A stretch of 8,374 nucleotides of DNA, taken from the NCBI GenBank assembly GCA_946621895.1, contig CAMOOZ010000226.1, forward strand, positions 1-8,374, given 5' to 3'. Under the pieces are notes generated by a model that was not told the DNA's origin, made no database searches, and saw only the letters and a list, made by a program, of their open reading frames with translations. The stretch is from an uncultured Lachnospiraceae bacterium (GTDB lineage: Bacteria > Bacillota_A > Clostridia > Lachnospirales > Lachnospiraceae). This document shows, piece by piece, positions 1 through 5,694 of this stretch. Positions within the stretch are counted from its first letter, which is position 1. The number at the start of each line of letters is the position of its first letter. A program made the position numbers and the translations under genes.

Positions 1-1073
1 ATCAGGATCGCCGTTGCCGCAAGGTTAAAATAACCGGCGCCGTCCCCGGGCGTGAAGAAGCCCCTGCCGGAAAGAAAGGCAAAAAGGCAGACCGTGAGCA
101 GTATATAAGCCGGTATGAAAAACCGTTTCAGGAAAAGGCCCGCCTTTTCCCGGGGCGTAAAATGCCGGATCAGGAGGCAGGCGGCGGCGCCGGCCGCCCA
201 CAGGAGCGCAAAGAAGCGGAAATAATACGCCTGGCTGAAGGCATCGGAAAGGGCGGAAAGCGCCATATCCCCCAGGGAGTAGCCCGCGGCGTTATGCCCC
301 ACGGAAAGGATGCCGGAGAGCATTTCCCCATAGGCGGCGCTCCCCCTTACGGCGATAAAGCAGGCAAACAGTGCGCCATAGCAGGCGACACATCCCAGCA
401 CGCAGGGCAGTCCCAGGGAAAGGAGCGCCTTCAGCCGTTTCCCCTTTTGCTCCGGGTCGGTAAAGACAGCATAAACCACGCCGAGGATGAACACGGCCTC
501 CAGCGCGTTGGGCAGCCTCACCCAGATATTTGCTCCCAGCAGCACACCGGCGAGGCCAAGAAACCGTCTGTTTCCCCTGATCAGACCGATATAGAGCAGC
601 ATGCAGGCGCCGGTGAAAAGGACATAGGTCAGCGTATTGTACAGGATCACCGCAGGGCACCAGCAAAGTCCCAGTGCCGTCAGCTCTCCCAGAAAGGCGG
701 AAAGGGGATCGTATTTCAGGACGCGGATGCAGAAAAAAAAGACGATCACCGCGAGCAGGCCGTAAAAGGGGCCGCAGTATGCGCGGATGCCGGGAAGCGT
801 CTGCCCGCCGGGAAGCATCGTCAGGAAGCTCCCGGCCAGGTTGGCCAGCCAGGTGGAGCCGTACCACATATTCTGCAGGCGCTCCGGATAGAGATAGTTT
901 CCGAGACTGTAGCCGGAATCCGCCAGATCCACCCCGAGCTTCACCTTCAGCAGCGGAAAAAGCAGGAGCGCAAGCGCCATGCCGGACAGCAGAAAGATCC
1001 TGAGCTGCCGGTTTTCCCGGTAAACCGCGGCAAAAAGGCCGCCTTTTCTATCTTTCCCTTCTGACCTGTCCAT
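1..1073 (-). CDS. Polytopic membrane protein, GT-C glycosyltransferase-like, C-terminus outside window
   Basis: The reading frame starts at ATG 1073 and stays open to the window edge, giving 357 visible residues. It is dominated by hydrophobic helices: about 24-43, 100-118, 124-164 (probably two), 170-186, 190-205, 215-240, 285-302, 316-336 and one starting near 345. A short charged N-terminus precedes helix 1. The first loop contains GVDLADSGYSLGNY (residues 47-60), an acidic/aromatic loop like those after the first helix of lipid-linked-sugar (GT-C fold) glycosyltransferases; WVRLPN (184-189) is another conserved-looking spot. The family call is inference from architecture only; another polytopic polymerase or transporter is possible. 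The start overlaps the last 26 nt of the upstream ABC exporter gene, so the two are almost certainly co-transcribed and translationally coupled. A shared role in surface glycan assembly is likely. Confidence 0.78.
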   Translation of the reverse strand, partial: MDRSEGKDRKGGLFAAVYRENRQLRIFLLSGMALALLLFPLLKVKLGVDLADSGYSLGNYLYPERLQNMWYGSTWLANLAGSFLTMLPGGQTLPGIRAYCGPFYGLLAVIVFFFCIRVLKYDPLSAFLGELTALGLCWCPAVILYNTLTYVLFTGACMLLYIGLIRGNRRFLGLAGVLLGANIWVRLPNALEAVFILGVVYAVFTDPEQKGKRLKALLSLGLPCVLGCVACYGALFACFIAVRGSAAYGEMLSGILSVGHNAAGYSLGDMALSALSDAFSQAYYFRFFALLWAAGAAACLLIRHFTPREKAGLFLKRFFIPAYILLTVCLFAFLSGRGFFTPGDGAGYFNLAATAIL

Positions 1074-2817
1074 TTTCCACCCGGAAGACCCGGTCGCACT
1101 GCTCGATGGTCTGCAGCCTGTGGGCGATGATCACCATGGTCTTTTTCCCGTGCAGACGGTTGATGGACTCCATGATGGCGGCCTCCGTTTCCCCGTCCAG
1201 CGCGCTTGTGGCCTCATCCAGGATCAGGATCTCCGGGTCCTCGAACAGGGCCCTCGCAATGCCGATGCGCTGGCGCTGCCCGCCGGAAAGGCGGATCCCC
1301 CGCTCACCGATGCCCGTGTCCAGACCCTCGGGGAGCGACCGCACGAATTCATCCAGCTGGGCCTCCCTTAAGGCCCGCCAGACCTTCTCCTCATCGATCC
1401 GCTCCTCGGGAACACCGAAGGCCACATTCTTCCTGATCGTGGAATCCAGCATGAAGATCGTCTGCGGGATATAGCCGATGTTTTTCAGCCATCCCGCATA
1501 ATTGCTTCTCACCTCCACCCCGTCCGCCAGGATCTCGCCCTCTTCGATGGTCAGAAGGCCCAGCAGGATATCCACCAGCGTCGTCTTTCCGGCGCCGGAG
1601 GCGCCCACAATGCCGAGGGCGGTCCCCACCGGGATCTCCAGCTCCGCATGGTCAAGGATCAGCTTCTCCGTGCCCGGATAACGATAGGTGATATTGCGCA
1701 GGGAGATGCTTTTCCTGACGGGAAGCTTTTCCTCCGCTCCCCCATGCCCGTGAACCGACGGTTTCCCGGCCGCGCCAACGGAATAATCGATGCTCTCATC
1801 GTGGATCTCCGCCTGCAGATTATCCGAAACCCCCATGAGGAAGGGCTCGAAATAGGAGATATTCGTCAGATAATTGTTGATCCGGTTCGCGCTGGGCAGA
1901 AGGCGCATGGCCGCCATGGAAAAAACGCCCAGCTGACCCACCATGTTTGCCATGTCCTCACCGGAAAGGAGCATCACCAGCAGATAGCCCACCATCCCGG
2001 CGATCAGCACTGTCTCGATCAGCAGCCTGGGCGTTGTGCTGAACACATTATATTTCTGCACCGCGCTCACATAGCCCGCCCCGCATTTCGAGTACTCCTC
2101 GATAAAATAATCCTCCTTCGCGGCGATCTTGATCTCCTTGATCCCCTCCACGCTCTCGTCGATCCATTTAAACAGCCCGGCGTAGTAATCCTGATTATCC
2201 TTGCCCGCTTTGATCATGATGGGCTTGAGCACCCGCTTGATCAGCAGCAGCACGATGACCAGAAGCCCCGTGATCGTCAGGATCATTCTCGCATCCACGA
2301 CCAGCAGCGTTCCCACGATGCAGGTCAGCACCACCAGCTCACTGGCCAGCTGCAGAAGGTTCAGGATCAGCGCGTACATGTTATTCACATCCGAGGTGAT
2401 GCTGCGCTGGATCACGGCCGTGTCCGCGTTCAGATAATATTCGTAGGGACGGCGCATGAAGCCGATCATCATGCGCTCCGAGGTGGCAAACTGATTCGTA
2501 TAGACGAACCGCAGCGTATACACATTCTGAAAGAAAAGAAAAAGGTTCTTTATGACAAAGGCCGCCACCATCGCCACCAGCAGGATCACCGCCAGCTGCA
2601 TCGGGGAGCTGCAGCCCAGGAAACGGTAGAGCCTTCCGCAGATCCCGTCCCCCGCCGTGCTCTCCGGATCCAGCAGCATGGTCAGCAAGGGCAGGATCAT
2701 CGTGATGCTGACCGTTTCCAGCACGCCGCCCACCAGCATCAGCAGGGCGATAAAAAGGGTCTGCCGCTTCTGCCTGCCATCCAGCAGCAGATTCAGTTTC
2801 TTCAGCATTTTCCACAT
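1048..2817 (-). CDS. ABC exporter (fused permease and ATPase), PglK-type lipid-linked glycan flippase-like
   Basis: 589 residues with the half-transporter layout: six-helix permease about residues 15-325, linker 330-370, nucleotide-binding domain 370-589. The ATPase motifs are complete: Walker A GASGAGKTT (405-413), Q-loop Gln452 in IGYIPQ, signature LSGGQ (510-514), Walker B LILDE (531-535) with catalytic Glu535, and switch His566 in IIAHR. It should work as a homodimer in the cytoplasmic membrane. The permease resembles exporters of lipid-linked oligosaccharides or surface polysaccharides, and the overlapping downstream GT-C-like gene supports that; the substrate is inferred. I chose ATG 2817 (MWKMLKK) because it gives the normal family length. 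An in-frame ATG at 2916 would add 33 Cys/His-containing, non-homologous-looking residues across the promoter region. ATG 2808 is a third option. No good ribosome binding site precedes 2817. Confidence 0.93.
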   Translation of the reverse strand: MWKMLKKLNLLLDGRQKRQTLFIALLMLVGGVLETVSITMILPLLTMLLDPESTAGDGICGRLYRFLGCSSPMQLAVILLVAMVAAFVIKNLFLFFQNVYTLRFVYTNQFATSERMMIGFMRRPYEYYLNADTAVIQRSITSDVNNMYALILNLLQLASELVVLTCIVGTLLVVDARMILTITGLLVIVLLLIKRVLKPIMIKAGKDNQDYYAGLFKWIDESVEGIKEIKIAAKEDYFIEEYSKCGAGYVSAVQKYNVFSTTPRLLIETVLIAGMVGYLLVMLLSGEDMANMVGQLGVFSMAAMRLLPSANRINNYLTNISYFEPFLMGVSDNLQAEIHDESIDYSVGAAGKPSVHGHGGAEEKLPVRKSISLRNITYRYPGTEKLILDHAELEIPVGTALGIVGASGAGKTTLVDILLGLLTIEEGEILADGVEVRSNYAGWLKNIGYIPQTIFMLDSTIRKNVAFGVPEERIDEEKVWRALREAQLDEFVRSLPEGLDTGIGERGIRLSGGQRQRIGIARALFEDPEILILDEATSALDGETEAAIMESINRLHGKKTMVIIAHRLQTIEQCDRVFRVENGQVRRER

Positions 2818-2823
2818 GGATAA

Positions 2824-2853
2824 AGTGTAGCATTGAAACGGGGGGACTGCCAA
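2824..2853 (-). promoter_or_regulatory. Candidate sigma-A promoter for the ABC exporter operon
   Basis: Read on the minus strand, a -35-like TTGGCA (2853-2848) is followed after 18 nt by TACACT (2829-2824). The -10 box ends only 6 nt before ATG 2817. If it is used, the mRNA would be leaderless or nearly so, or translation would begin at ATG 2808. The -35 lies inside a 6-bp G/C inverted repeat (2840-2860). Moderate support only. Confidence 0.4.
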
Positions 2854-2860
2854 CCCCCCA
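2840..2860. repeat. GC-only inverted repeat between the divergent ABC and yjfB promoters
   Basis: A run of six G and a run of six C flank an 8-nt loop (actgccaa), forming a 6-bp all-GC stem. No T-run follows on either strand, so it is not an intrinsic terminator. It overlaps the candidate -35 of the leftward promoter and sits upstream of the rightward one, so an operator role is possible but unproven. Confidence 0.4.
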
Positions 2861-2877
2861 CCGCAGAATAACGAGTG

Positions 2878-2906
2878 TTGCAATCCGCGGCATGCTTTGC
2901 TATGAT
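2878..2906 (+). promoter_or_regulatory. Sigma-A promoter of yjfB
   Basis: TTGCAA (2878-2883), a spacer of exactly 17 nt, and TATGAT (2901-2906): four of six and five of six matches to the housekeeping consensus with optimal spacing. Transcription would begin around 2912-2914, directly at the start of the hairpin at 2913-2932, leaving a leader of about 57 nt before ATG 2970. Confidence 0.7.
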
Positions 2907-2912
2907 GGGTGT

Positions 2913-2932
2913 GCATCCGCTGAAGCGGATGC
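2913..2932 (+). promoter_or_regulatory. 5'-terminal leader hairpin of the yjfB mRNA
   Basis: GCATCCGC, the loop TGAA, and GCGGATGC form a perfect 8-bp stem with a tetraloop. It lies at the predicted transcription start, where such stems commonly protect mRNAs from 5'-end-dependent decay. It is too far from the ribosome binding site (about 2958-2963) to block it, so stabilisation is the likelier role (inference). Confidence 0.5.
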
Positions 2933-2969
2933 GCTGCGCAGGTTGATCCTTATCAGAGAGGAGTCTTAT

Positions 2970-3176
2970 ATGGATATCGCAGGAGTTGCAAGCGCCCTCG
3001 CAAATAACCGGACAGCCACGGCCTACAGCACGGCCATGCTGGAAAAAAGCCTGGACACCATGGAGCAGGAAGGGGCGGGCATGCTGAAGCTGATGCAGAC
3101 CGCCGACGACATGAACGCAAAGGCCCTTCAGGCCGCTGCCACCGGAGCGGGGCAGAGTCTGGACCTCAGCGTCTGA
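2970..3176 (+). CDS. yjfB: YjfB family putative motility protein, 68 aa
   Basis: The 68 residues begin MDIAGVASALANNR, the characteristic N-terminus of the small YjfB family found in motile Firmicutes. They continue with an Ala/Met-rich amphipathic segment (TAMLEKSLDTMEQEGAGMLKLM) and end in a Gly/Ser-rich tail. The family is annotated as putative motility protein because of its association with flagellated species; its molecular function is not established. There is no signal peptide or membrane helix. ATG 2970 is chosen because a purine-rich AGAGAGGAG ribosome binding site lies just upstream and because it gives the exact family N-terminus; the in-frame ATG at 2892 lies within the promoter. 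The gene has its own promoter and terminator, so it is monocistronic. Its last 11 nt overlap the end of the convergent cvfB-like gene. Confidence 0.88.
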   Translation: MDIAGVASALANNRTATAYSTAMLEKSLDTMEQEGAGMLKLMQTADDMNAKALQAAATGAGQSLDLSV

Positions 3177-3930
3177 ACGAGGGGGATCGTTTCTCTCTGA
3201 TCCCCTTTTTCACGATCTCGATCCGGCCGGCCTTCAGCAGATGTCCCACCGCGCGTTTGAAGGCTTTTTTACTCATGCCGGTCAGCTCCTGGATCTCTTC
3301 AGGGTCGGAATCGTCGTTCACGGGCAGGAAGCCTCCTGCCTTTTTTAATATTGCCGCGAGCTCTGCGCCCTCGGTGCTCATCCTGTTTTTCAGGCTTTCC
3401 CGCAGAGAGAGATCCACTTTTCCGTCCGGTCTCACCCGCAGGACCCTTGCCTCGATGCGCCCCAGCGAGGTGATCCCTTCCGCCTCGGCGCGCGGGATCA
3501 GGCCGCTGTATTTATTTTCCACCGCCGTAAACAGCCCCAGATAGCTCACCTCATAGACCGTTCCCCAGACCAGATCCCCCTTGCGGCAGGTGGGCTCGAG
3601 CGAAAGCCAGGGCTCGATCCGCATTGTGGAGCAGGGCCGTCCGGTCTTGTCCACATACAGCGCCACAAGCACCTTCTCCCCCTCCTTCAGCTCTCTTGTC
3701 TGCTCCTTAAAGGGCAGCAGAAGCTCCTTTTTCGCGCCCGTTTCCAGAAAGGCGCCGATTTCCGTTAACGCGGAAACAGTAAGCTCCCTCAGCTCGCCGG
3801 GGATGAATTCCATCGGCATCTCCTCCCCGGGCGCTTCCTCCATTCGGACCTCTTCCCTCTCCCGCGGCTTTTCCGCCGCAGGAAGCTTTCCCGCAGGCTT
3901 TGCATGTTTTCCTGTCCGGTTTTCCTTCAT
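3166..3930 (-). CDS. cvfB: CvfB-like S1 RNA-binding protein with winged helix, lacking the first S1 domain
   Basis: 254 residues. The region after residue 45 follows the CvfB/YitL family closely: an S1-type domain about 46-105 (GAFLETG, KELLLPFKEQ, KVLVALYVDKTGR), a second about 115-185 (GTVYEVSYLGLFTAVENKYSG through VLRVRPDGKVDLSLRE), and a C-terminal winged helix about 186-245 with GMSKKAFKRAVGHLLKAGRIEI. Family members bind RNA and influence virulence or growth gene expression. Usual members are roughly 280-300 aa with a further N-terminal S1 domain; here that is replaced by about 45 charged residues rich in Lys, Glu, Arg and Pro. ATG 3930 is chosen because GGAGG (3942-3938) lies 7 nt upstream; ATG 3984 has a poorly spaced ribosome binding site. 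It lies 93 nt after the thioesterase gene and may be the last gene of that operon. Confidence 0.88.
   Translation of the reverse strand: MKENRTGKHAKPAGKLPAAEKPREREEVRMEEAPGEEMPMEFIPGELRELTVSALTEIGAFLETGAKKELLLPFKEQTRELKEGEKVLVALYVDKTGRPCSTMRIEPWLSLEPTCRKGDLVWGTVYEVSYLGLFTAVENKYSGLIPRAEAEGITSLGRIEARVLRVRPDGKVDLSLRESLKNRMSTEGAELAAILKKAGGFLPVNDDSDPEEIQELTGMSKKAFKRAVGHLLKAGRIEIVKKGIREKRSPSFRR
3181..3210 (+). terminator. Intrinsic terminator of yjfB, embedded in the opposite gene
   Basis: GGGGATC (3182-3188) pairs with GATCCCC (3199-3205) around a 10-nt loop and is followed directly by TTTTT (3206-3210). It starts 5 nt after the yjfB stop codon. It lies wholly within the coding sequence for the last residues of the convergent cvfB-like gene, and on that strand no T-run follows. 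Confidence 0.8.
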
Positions 3931-3937
3931 CTGATCG

Positions 3938-3942
3938 CCTCC
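3938..3942 (-). promoter_or_regulatory. Ribosome binding site that fixes the cvfB-like start
   Basis: Minus-strand GGAGG is followed by 7 nt (CGATCAG) and then ATG 3930. The alternative in-frame ATG at 3984 has only AAAGGAAG about 12 nt away, so the shorter protein is favoured. Confidence 0.7.
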
Positions 3943-3989
3943 GGCATCACGGCTGCTGTTACGATCCACAGTCTCGCCGTTCATCGTAA

Positions 3990-4013
3990 GCGGCCGCTTC
4001 CTTTCACGGCCGC
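3990..4013. repeat. GC-rich inverted repeat between the thioesterase and cvfB-like genes
   Basis: GCGGCCG (3990-3996) and CGGCCGC (4007-4013) form a 7-bp stem with a 10-nt loop in the 93-nt intergenic gap. Neither strand has a T-run afterwards, so it is not a convincing terminator; it could act as an mRNA processing or stability element between two genes of one operon. Confidence 0.4.
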
Positions 4014-4023
4014 AGCCTTCTCT

Positions 4024-4914
4024 TTATCCCAGCTTCGCCTCCAGCGTCGCATACACGCTGCCGGCTTCATCCTCCATGCTCACGACAAAAATCTCCTCGC
4101 CGGCATGCACGCGCATCATGATCGTATCGCCCAGATACGCAGCCTTCCGGTATTCTACCCGAAGGCTCCTGATCCGGTCCTCCGGAAAGGCCCTGCCTTC
4201 CGCCAGGCAGTATTCGTCGATCGCGTCAAAGGCCATCAGCACATACCGCGCGTTGTTCACATGGCCGTTGGTGTCCAGATGATGCCTGAGGATATTCTGC
4301 GCGGAAACAGGCGTCATCACAGCGGGCGTTTTGATCTTTCGCGGCCCGTACTTCATCGGGATCCTTTCCGATGTCTGATACGCGCTCAGCCAGGGCTCCG
4401 TGACTCTGGCGGGCTTTTTGCTCTCCAGGTCGAGGAAGGTCCAGAGGGAATCGGCATACGCCAGTGAGCCGGCGTCATTGATCCGCATATAGGCAGGTGC
4501 CTCCTCCTTTATCCCCTCAGGCCGATGCCCGGCCTCTGCCGCGGATACCGCTTCGTCTGCCTCCGGCTCACCCGCTGCCTTCATCCCCTCCGGCCGCTGA
4601 GCGGGCTCCGCTCCGGAGGCCGTCTCGCTTTTTGCCCGCAGCACAAAATTTCTGCGGCCGAAAAAGCCTCCTATCTCATACGGGATCGTGCTGACCTCCG
4701 TGTCCTCCATTATAGCAGGAAAACGGTTTACCTCAATCTGCCAGTAGTTGAGCACCCAGGCTCTTTTATGCTCCAGCAGATACTGCACGCCCACCCCCAG
4801 CTCTTCCGACTGAAAGGTGGAGCAGTCCTGAAAGAGATTCAGCAGGCCTTCCCAGGAAAGCCGCCCCGTCCTGTCACATTCGCTGTCCCTGATCCTTGCG
4901 TCAAAGCTGTACAT
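4024..4914 (-). CDS. Acyl-ACP thioesterase with a low-complexity internal insertion
   Basis: 296 residues of the FatA/FatB-like bacterial acyl-ACP thioesterase family, which hydrolyses acyl-ACP to free fatty acid and holo-ACP in the cytoplasm. The N-terminal hot-dog half runs from YSFDARIRDSECDRTGRLSW to FGRRNFVLRA (about 2-94) and AYADSLWTFLDL (152-163). The C-terminal half (about 180-296) holds the conserved HLDTNGHVNNARY (212-224) with Asp214, Asn216 and His218 at the catalytic positions. Downstream, EYRKAA (254-259) has Ala-Ala where plant enzymes have Glu-Cys. Bacterial members are typically about 240-250 aa; the surplus is residues about 95-141, Ala/Glu/Pro-rich, with RPEGMK (107-112) and RPEGIK (131-136) 24 residues apart. 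The start lies 2 nt after the stop of the upstream acidic-protein gene, indicating translational coupling. The family call is secure; chain-length specificity cannot be read. Confidence 0.92.
   Translation of the reverse strand: MYSFDARIRDSECDRTGRLSWEGLLNLFQDCSTFQSEELGVGVQYLLEHKRAWVLNYWQIEVNRFPAIMEDTEVSTIPYEIGGFFGRRNFVLRAKSETASGAEPAQRPEGMKAAGEPEADEAVSAAEAGHRPEGIKEEAPAYMRINDAGSLAYADSLWTFLDLESKKPARVTEPWLSAYQTSERIPMKYGPRKIKTPAVMTPVSAQNILRHHLDTNGHVNNARYVLMAFDAIDEYCLAEGRAFPEDRIRSLRVEYRKAAYLGDTIMMRVHAGEEIFVVSMEDEAGSVYATLEAKLG
4511..4596 (-). repeat. Imperfect 72-bp-period direct repeat inside the thioesterase gene
   Basis: Near-identical blocks beginning atcccctc at 4511 and 4583 (plus strand) are offset by 72 nt, that is 24 codons, so the frame is kept. 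They encode the RPEGMK and RPEGIK copies in the insertion. The flanking sequence between copies is diverged, which suggests an old in-frame duplication. Confidence 0.6.
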
Positions 4915-4916
4915 CG

Positions 4917-5474
4917 TTAAAACGCTCCATCCGGTCCGTCGGGATGGGTCCTGTCATATTCCTCCCAGAATTCCGCATCCTGCCAGACCTCTCCTTCATC
5001 CGTGGGCTCCTCGGGCATGCTCTCGTCAGCAGTGGTATCTTCCTCGGTATACTCCTCCGTATACTCCTCTTCCGGATATTCTTCGGTATACTCCTCCTCC
5101 ACATACTCTTCTGCCGGCGTTTCCTCGTAATAAGGCTCTTCCTCGTAATATTCGTTTGTGGTCGCGGCCTTTCCCATGCTGCCCGGCGAAGCAGCGGGGG
5201 CCGCATTGGCGGCATCTTCTTCCGGATACTCCTCCTCTATGATTTCCTCCTCCGCGGGCTCCTCTGTGACCTCTTCCTCAACGGTCTCCTCCGGGAGCTC
5301 CTCGTATTCATCGTAATCCTCATATTCCTCATAGCTTTCTTCGACATAGCCCTGCGCCAGAAACAGGCTGCCGTCGCCCTGCAGCGCGCTGAACACCACG
5401 GCAATAATGCCCAGCACGGAAACGGCGATGGCCGCGATCACCCAGACCAGGCCGCCGGATTCTCCCTTAAACAT
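4917..5474 (-). CDS. Membrane-anchored Glu/Tyr-rich acidic repeat protein
   Basis: 185 residues of unrecognised family. A short N-terminus (MFKGESGG) precedes one hydrophobic segment (about 8-31), then two very acidic blocks (44-87 and 108-161) built from irregular EEY, TEEY and PEEEY units, separated by an Ala/Ser/Gly linker (88-107). The tail ends WQDAEFWEEYDRTHPDGPDGAF. The layout suggests a single-pass protein with a long, disordered, highly negative tail; the orientation is not clear, and the lack of basic residues after the helix would suit export of the tail. ATG 5474 is preferred over ATG 5480 because GGAGG sits 7 nt from the former and only 1 nt from the latter. It heads the operon with the thioesterase. 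Hydrophobic frames on the opposite strand are antisense to Glu codons. Possible roles such as cation binding or acting as a scaffold are speculation. Confidence 0.78.
   Translation of the reverse strand: MFKGESGGLVWVIAAIAVSVLGIIAVVFSALQGDGSLFLAQGYVEESYEEYEDYDEYEELPEETVEEEVTEEPAEEEIIEEEYPEEDAANAAPAASPGSMGKAATTNEYYEEEPYYEETPAEEYVEEEYTEEYPEEEYTEEYTEEDTTADESMPEEPTDEGEVWQDAEFWEEYDRTHPDGPDGAF
5037..5130 (-). repeat. Degenerate short tandem repeats coding EEY-type units
   Basis: The plus strand shows repeated blocks such as gtatactcctcc and gtatactcctct at roughly 15-36 nt intervals. They encode the densest acidic block of the protein (about residues 115-146). Such codon-phase repeats are prone to slippage, so unit number may vary between strains. 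Confidence 0.6.
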
Positions 5475-5508
5475 GCTCATTCCTCCTTCTTAGGCGTATT
5501 GCAAACAA

Positions 5509-5560
5509 CCCGGGGCAGGGATCATATGGAATGGTCAAAGTGCCCTGACTGATCCCCGGG
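5509..5560 (-). promoter_or_regulatory. Leader inverted repeat upstream of the acidic-protein gene
   Basis: Minus-strand CCCGGGGATCA (5560-5550) can pair with TGATCCC plus CCCCGGG in 5524-5509, either as a 7-bp GC stem plus a 4-bp stem with a bulge, or as a 7-bp GGGATCA/TGATCCC stem. The loop is about 25 nt. No T-run follows. It occupies most of the predicted leader, so a structural or regulatory role is possible, but no known riboswitch class is recognised. Confidence 0.4.
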
Positions 5561-5576
5561 CTCTGAACGAACACAC

Positions 5577-5582
5577 ATTATA
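5577..5582 (-). promoter_or_regulatory. Candidate -10 box for the acidic-protein/thioesterase operon
   Basis: On the minus strand TATAAT (5582-5577) matches the -10 consensus perfectly. No good -35 lies 16-19 nt upstream, only GC-rich partial matches. The transcript would start near 5570 and carry a leader of about 95 nt before ATG 5474, containing the inverted repeat at 5509-5560. Confidence 0.5.
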
Positions 5583-5655
5583 GCATACTTCCCCTGTTTT
5601 GCGGCAGATTTTCCGCCGGGCCGGAAGGAAACGGGCGGAAAGCGCACGGCTGCGA

Positions 5656-5683
5656 TAATGTTTTTCCCCCGATCATCCGATAA
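5656..5683 (+). promoter_or_regulatory. Possible sigma-28 (SigD)-like promoter before the calcium-binding-like gene
   Basis: TAAT (5656-5659), a 16-nt gap, then TCCGATAA (5676-5683). This resembles the motility sigma consensus TAAA, about 15 nt, GCCGATAA/T, with 3 of 4 and 7 of 8 matches. The leader to ATG 5842 would be about 150 nt. A chance match cannot be excluded. Confidence 0.35.
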
Positions 5684-5694
5684 AGCTTCTGGAA

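Noticed and set aside
292..867. Minus-strand open frame within the left membrane-protein gene
   Set aside because: It is out of frame with the continuous 357-residue membrane protein, and its Arg/Pro/Gly-rich translation lacks any family pattern.
1031..1050. Terminator after the ABC exporter stop (aaaaggc/gccttttt)
   Set aside because: The stem leaves almost no loop, the T-run is internal, and the overlapping downstream gene makes termination here unlikely.
162..1064. Plus-strand open frame over the same region
   Set aside because: Gln/Lys/His-rich antisense translation with no domain pattern; the opposite strand codes a clear polytopic membrane protein.
1648..2823. 391-residue plus-strand open frame opposite the ABC exporter
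   Set aside because: His/Gln/Asp-rich low-complexity antisense of membrane helices; the ABC motifs fix the coding strand.
4896..5552. Plus-strand open frame coding a very hydrophobic Leu/Ile/Phe-rich protein
   Set aside because: It is the complement of Glu and Tyr codons of the acidic protein, has a poor start context, and the minus strand has the good ribosome binding site and operon fit.
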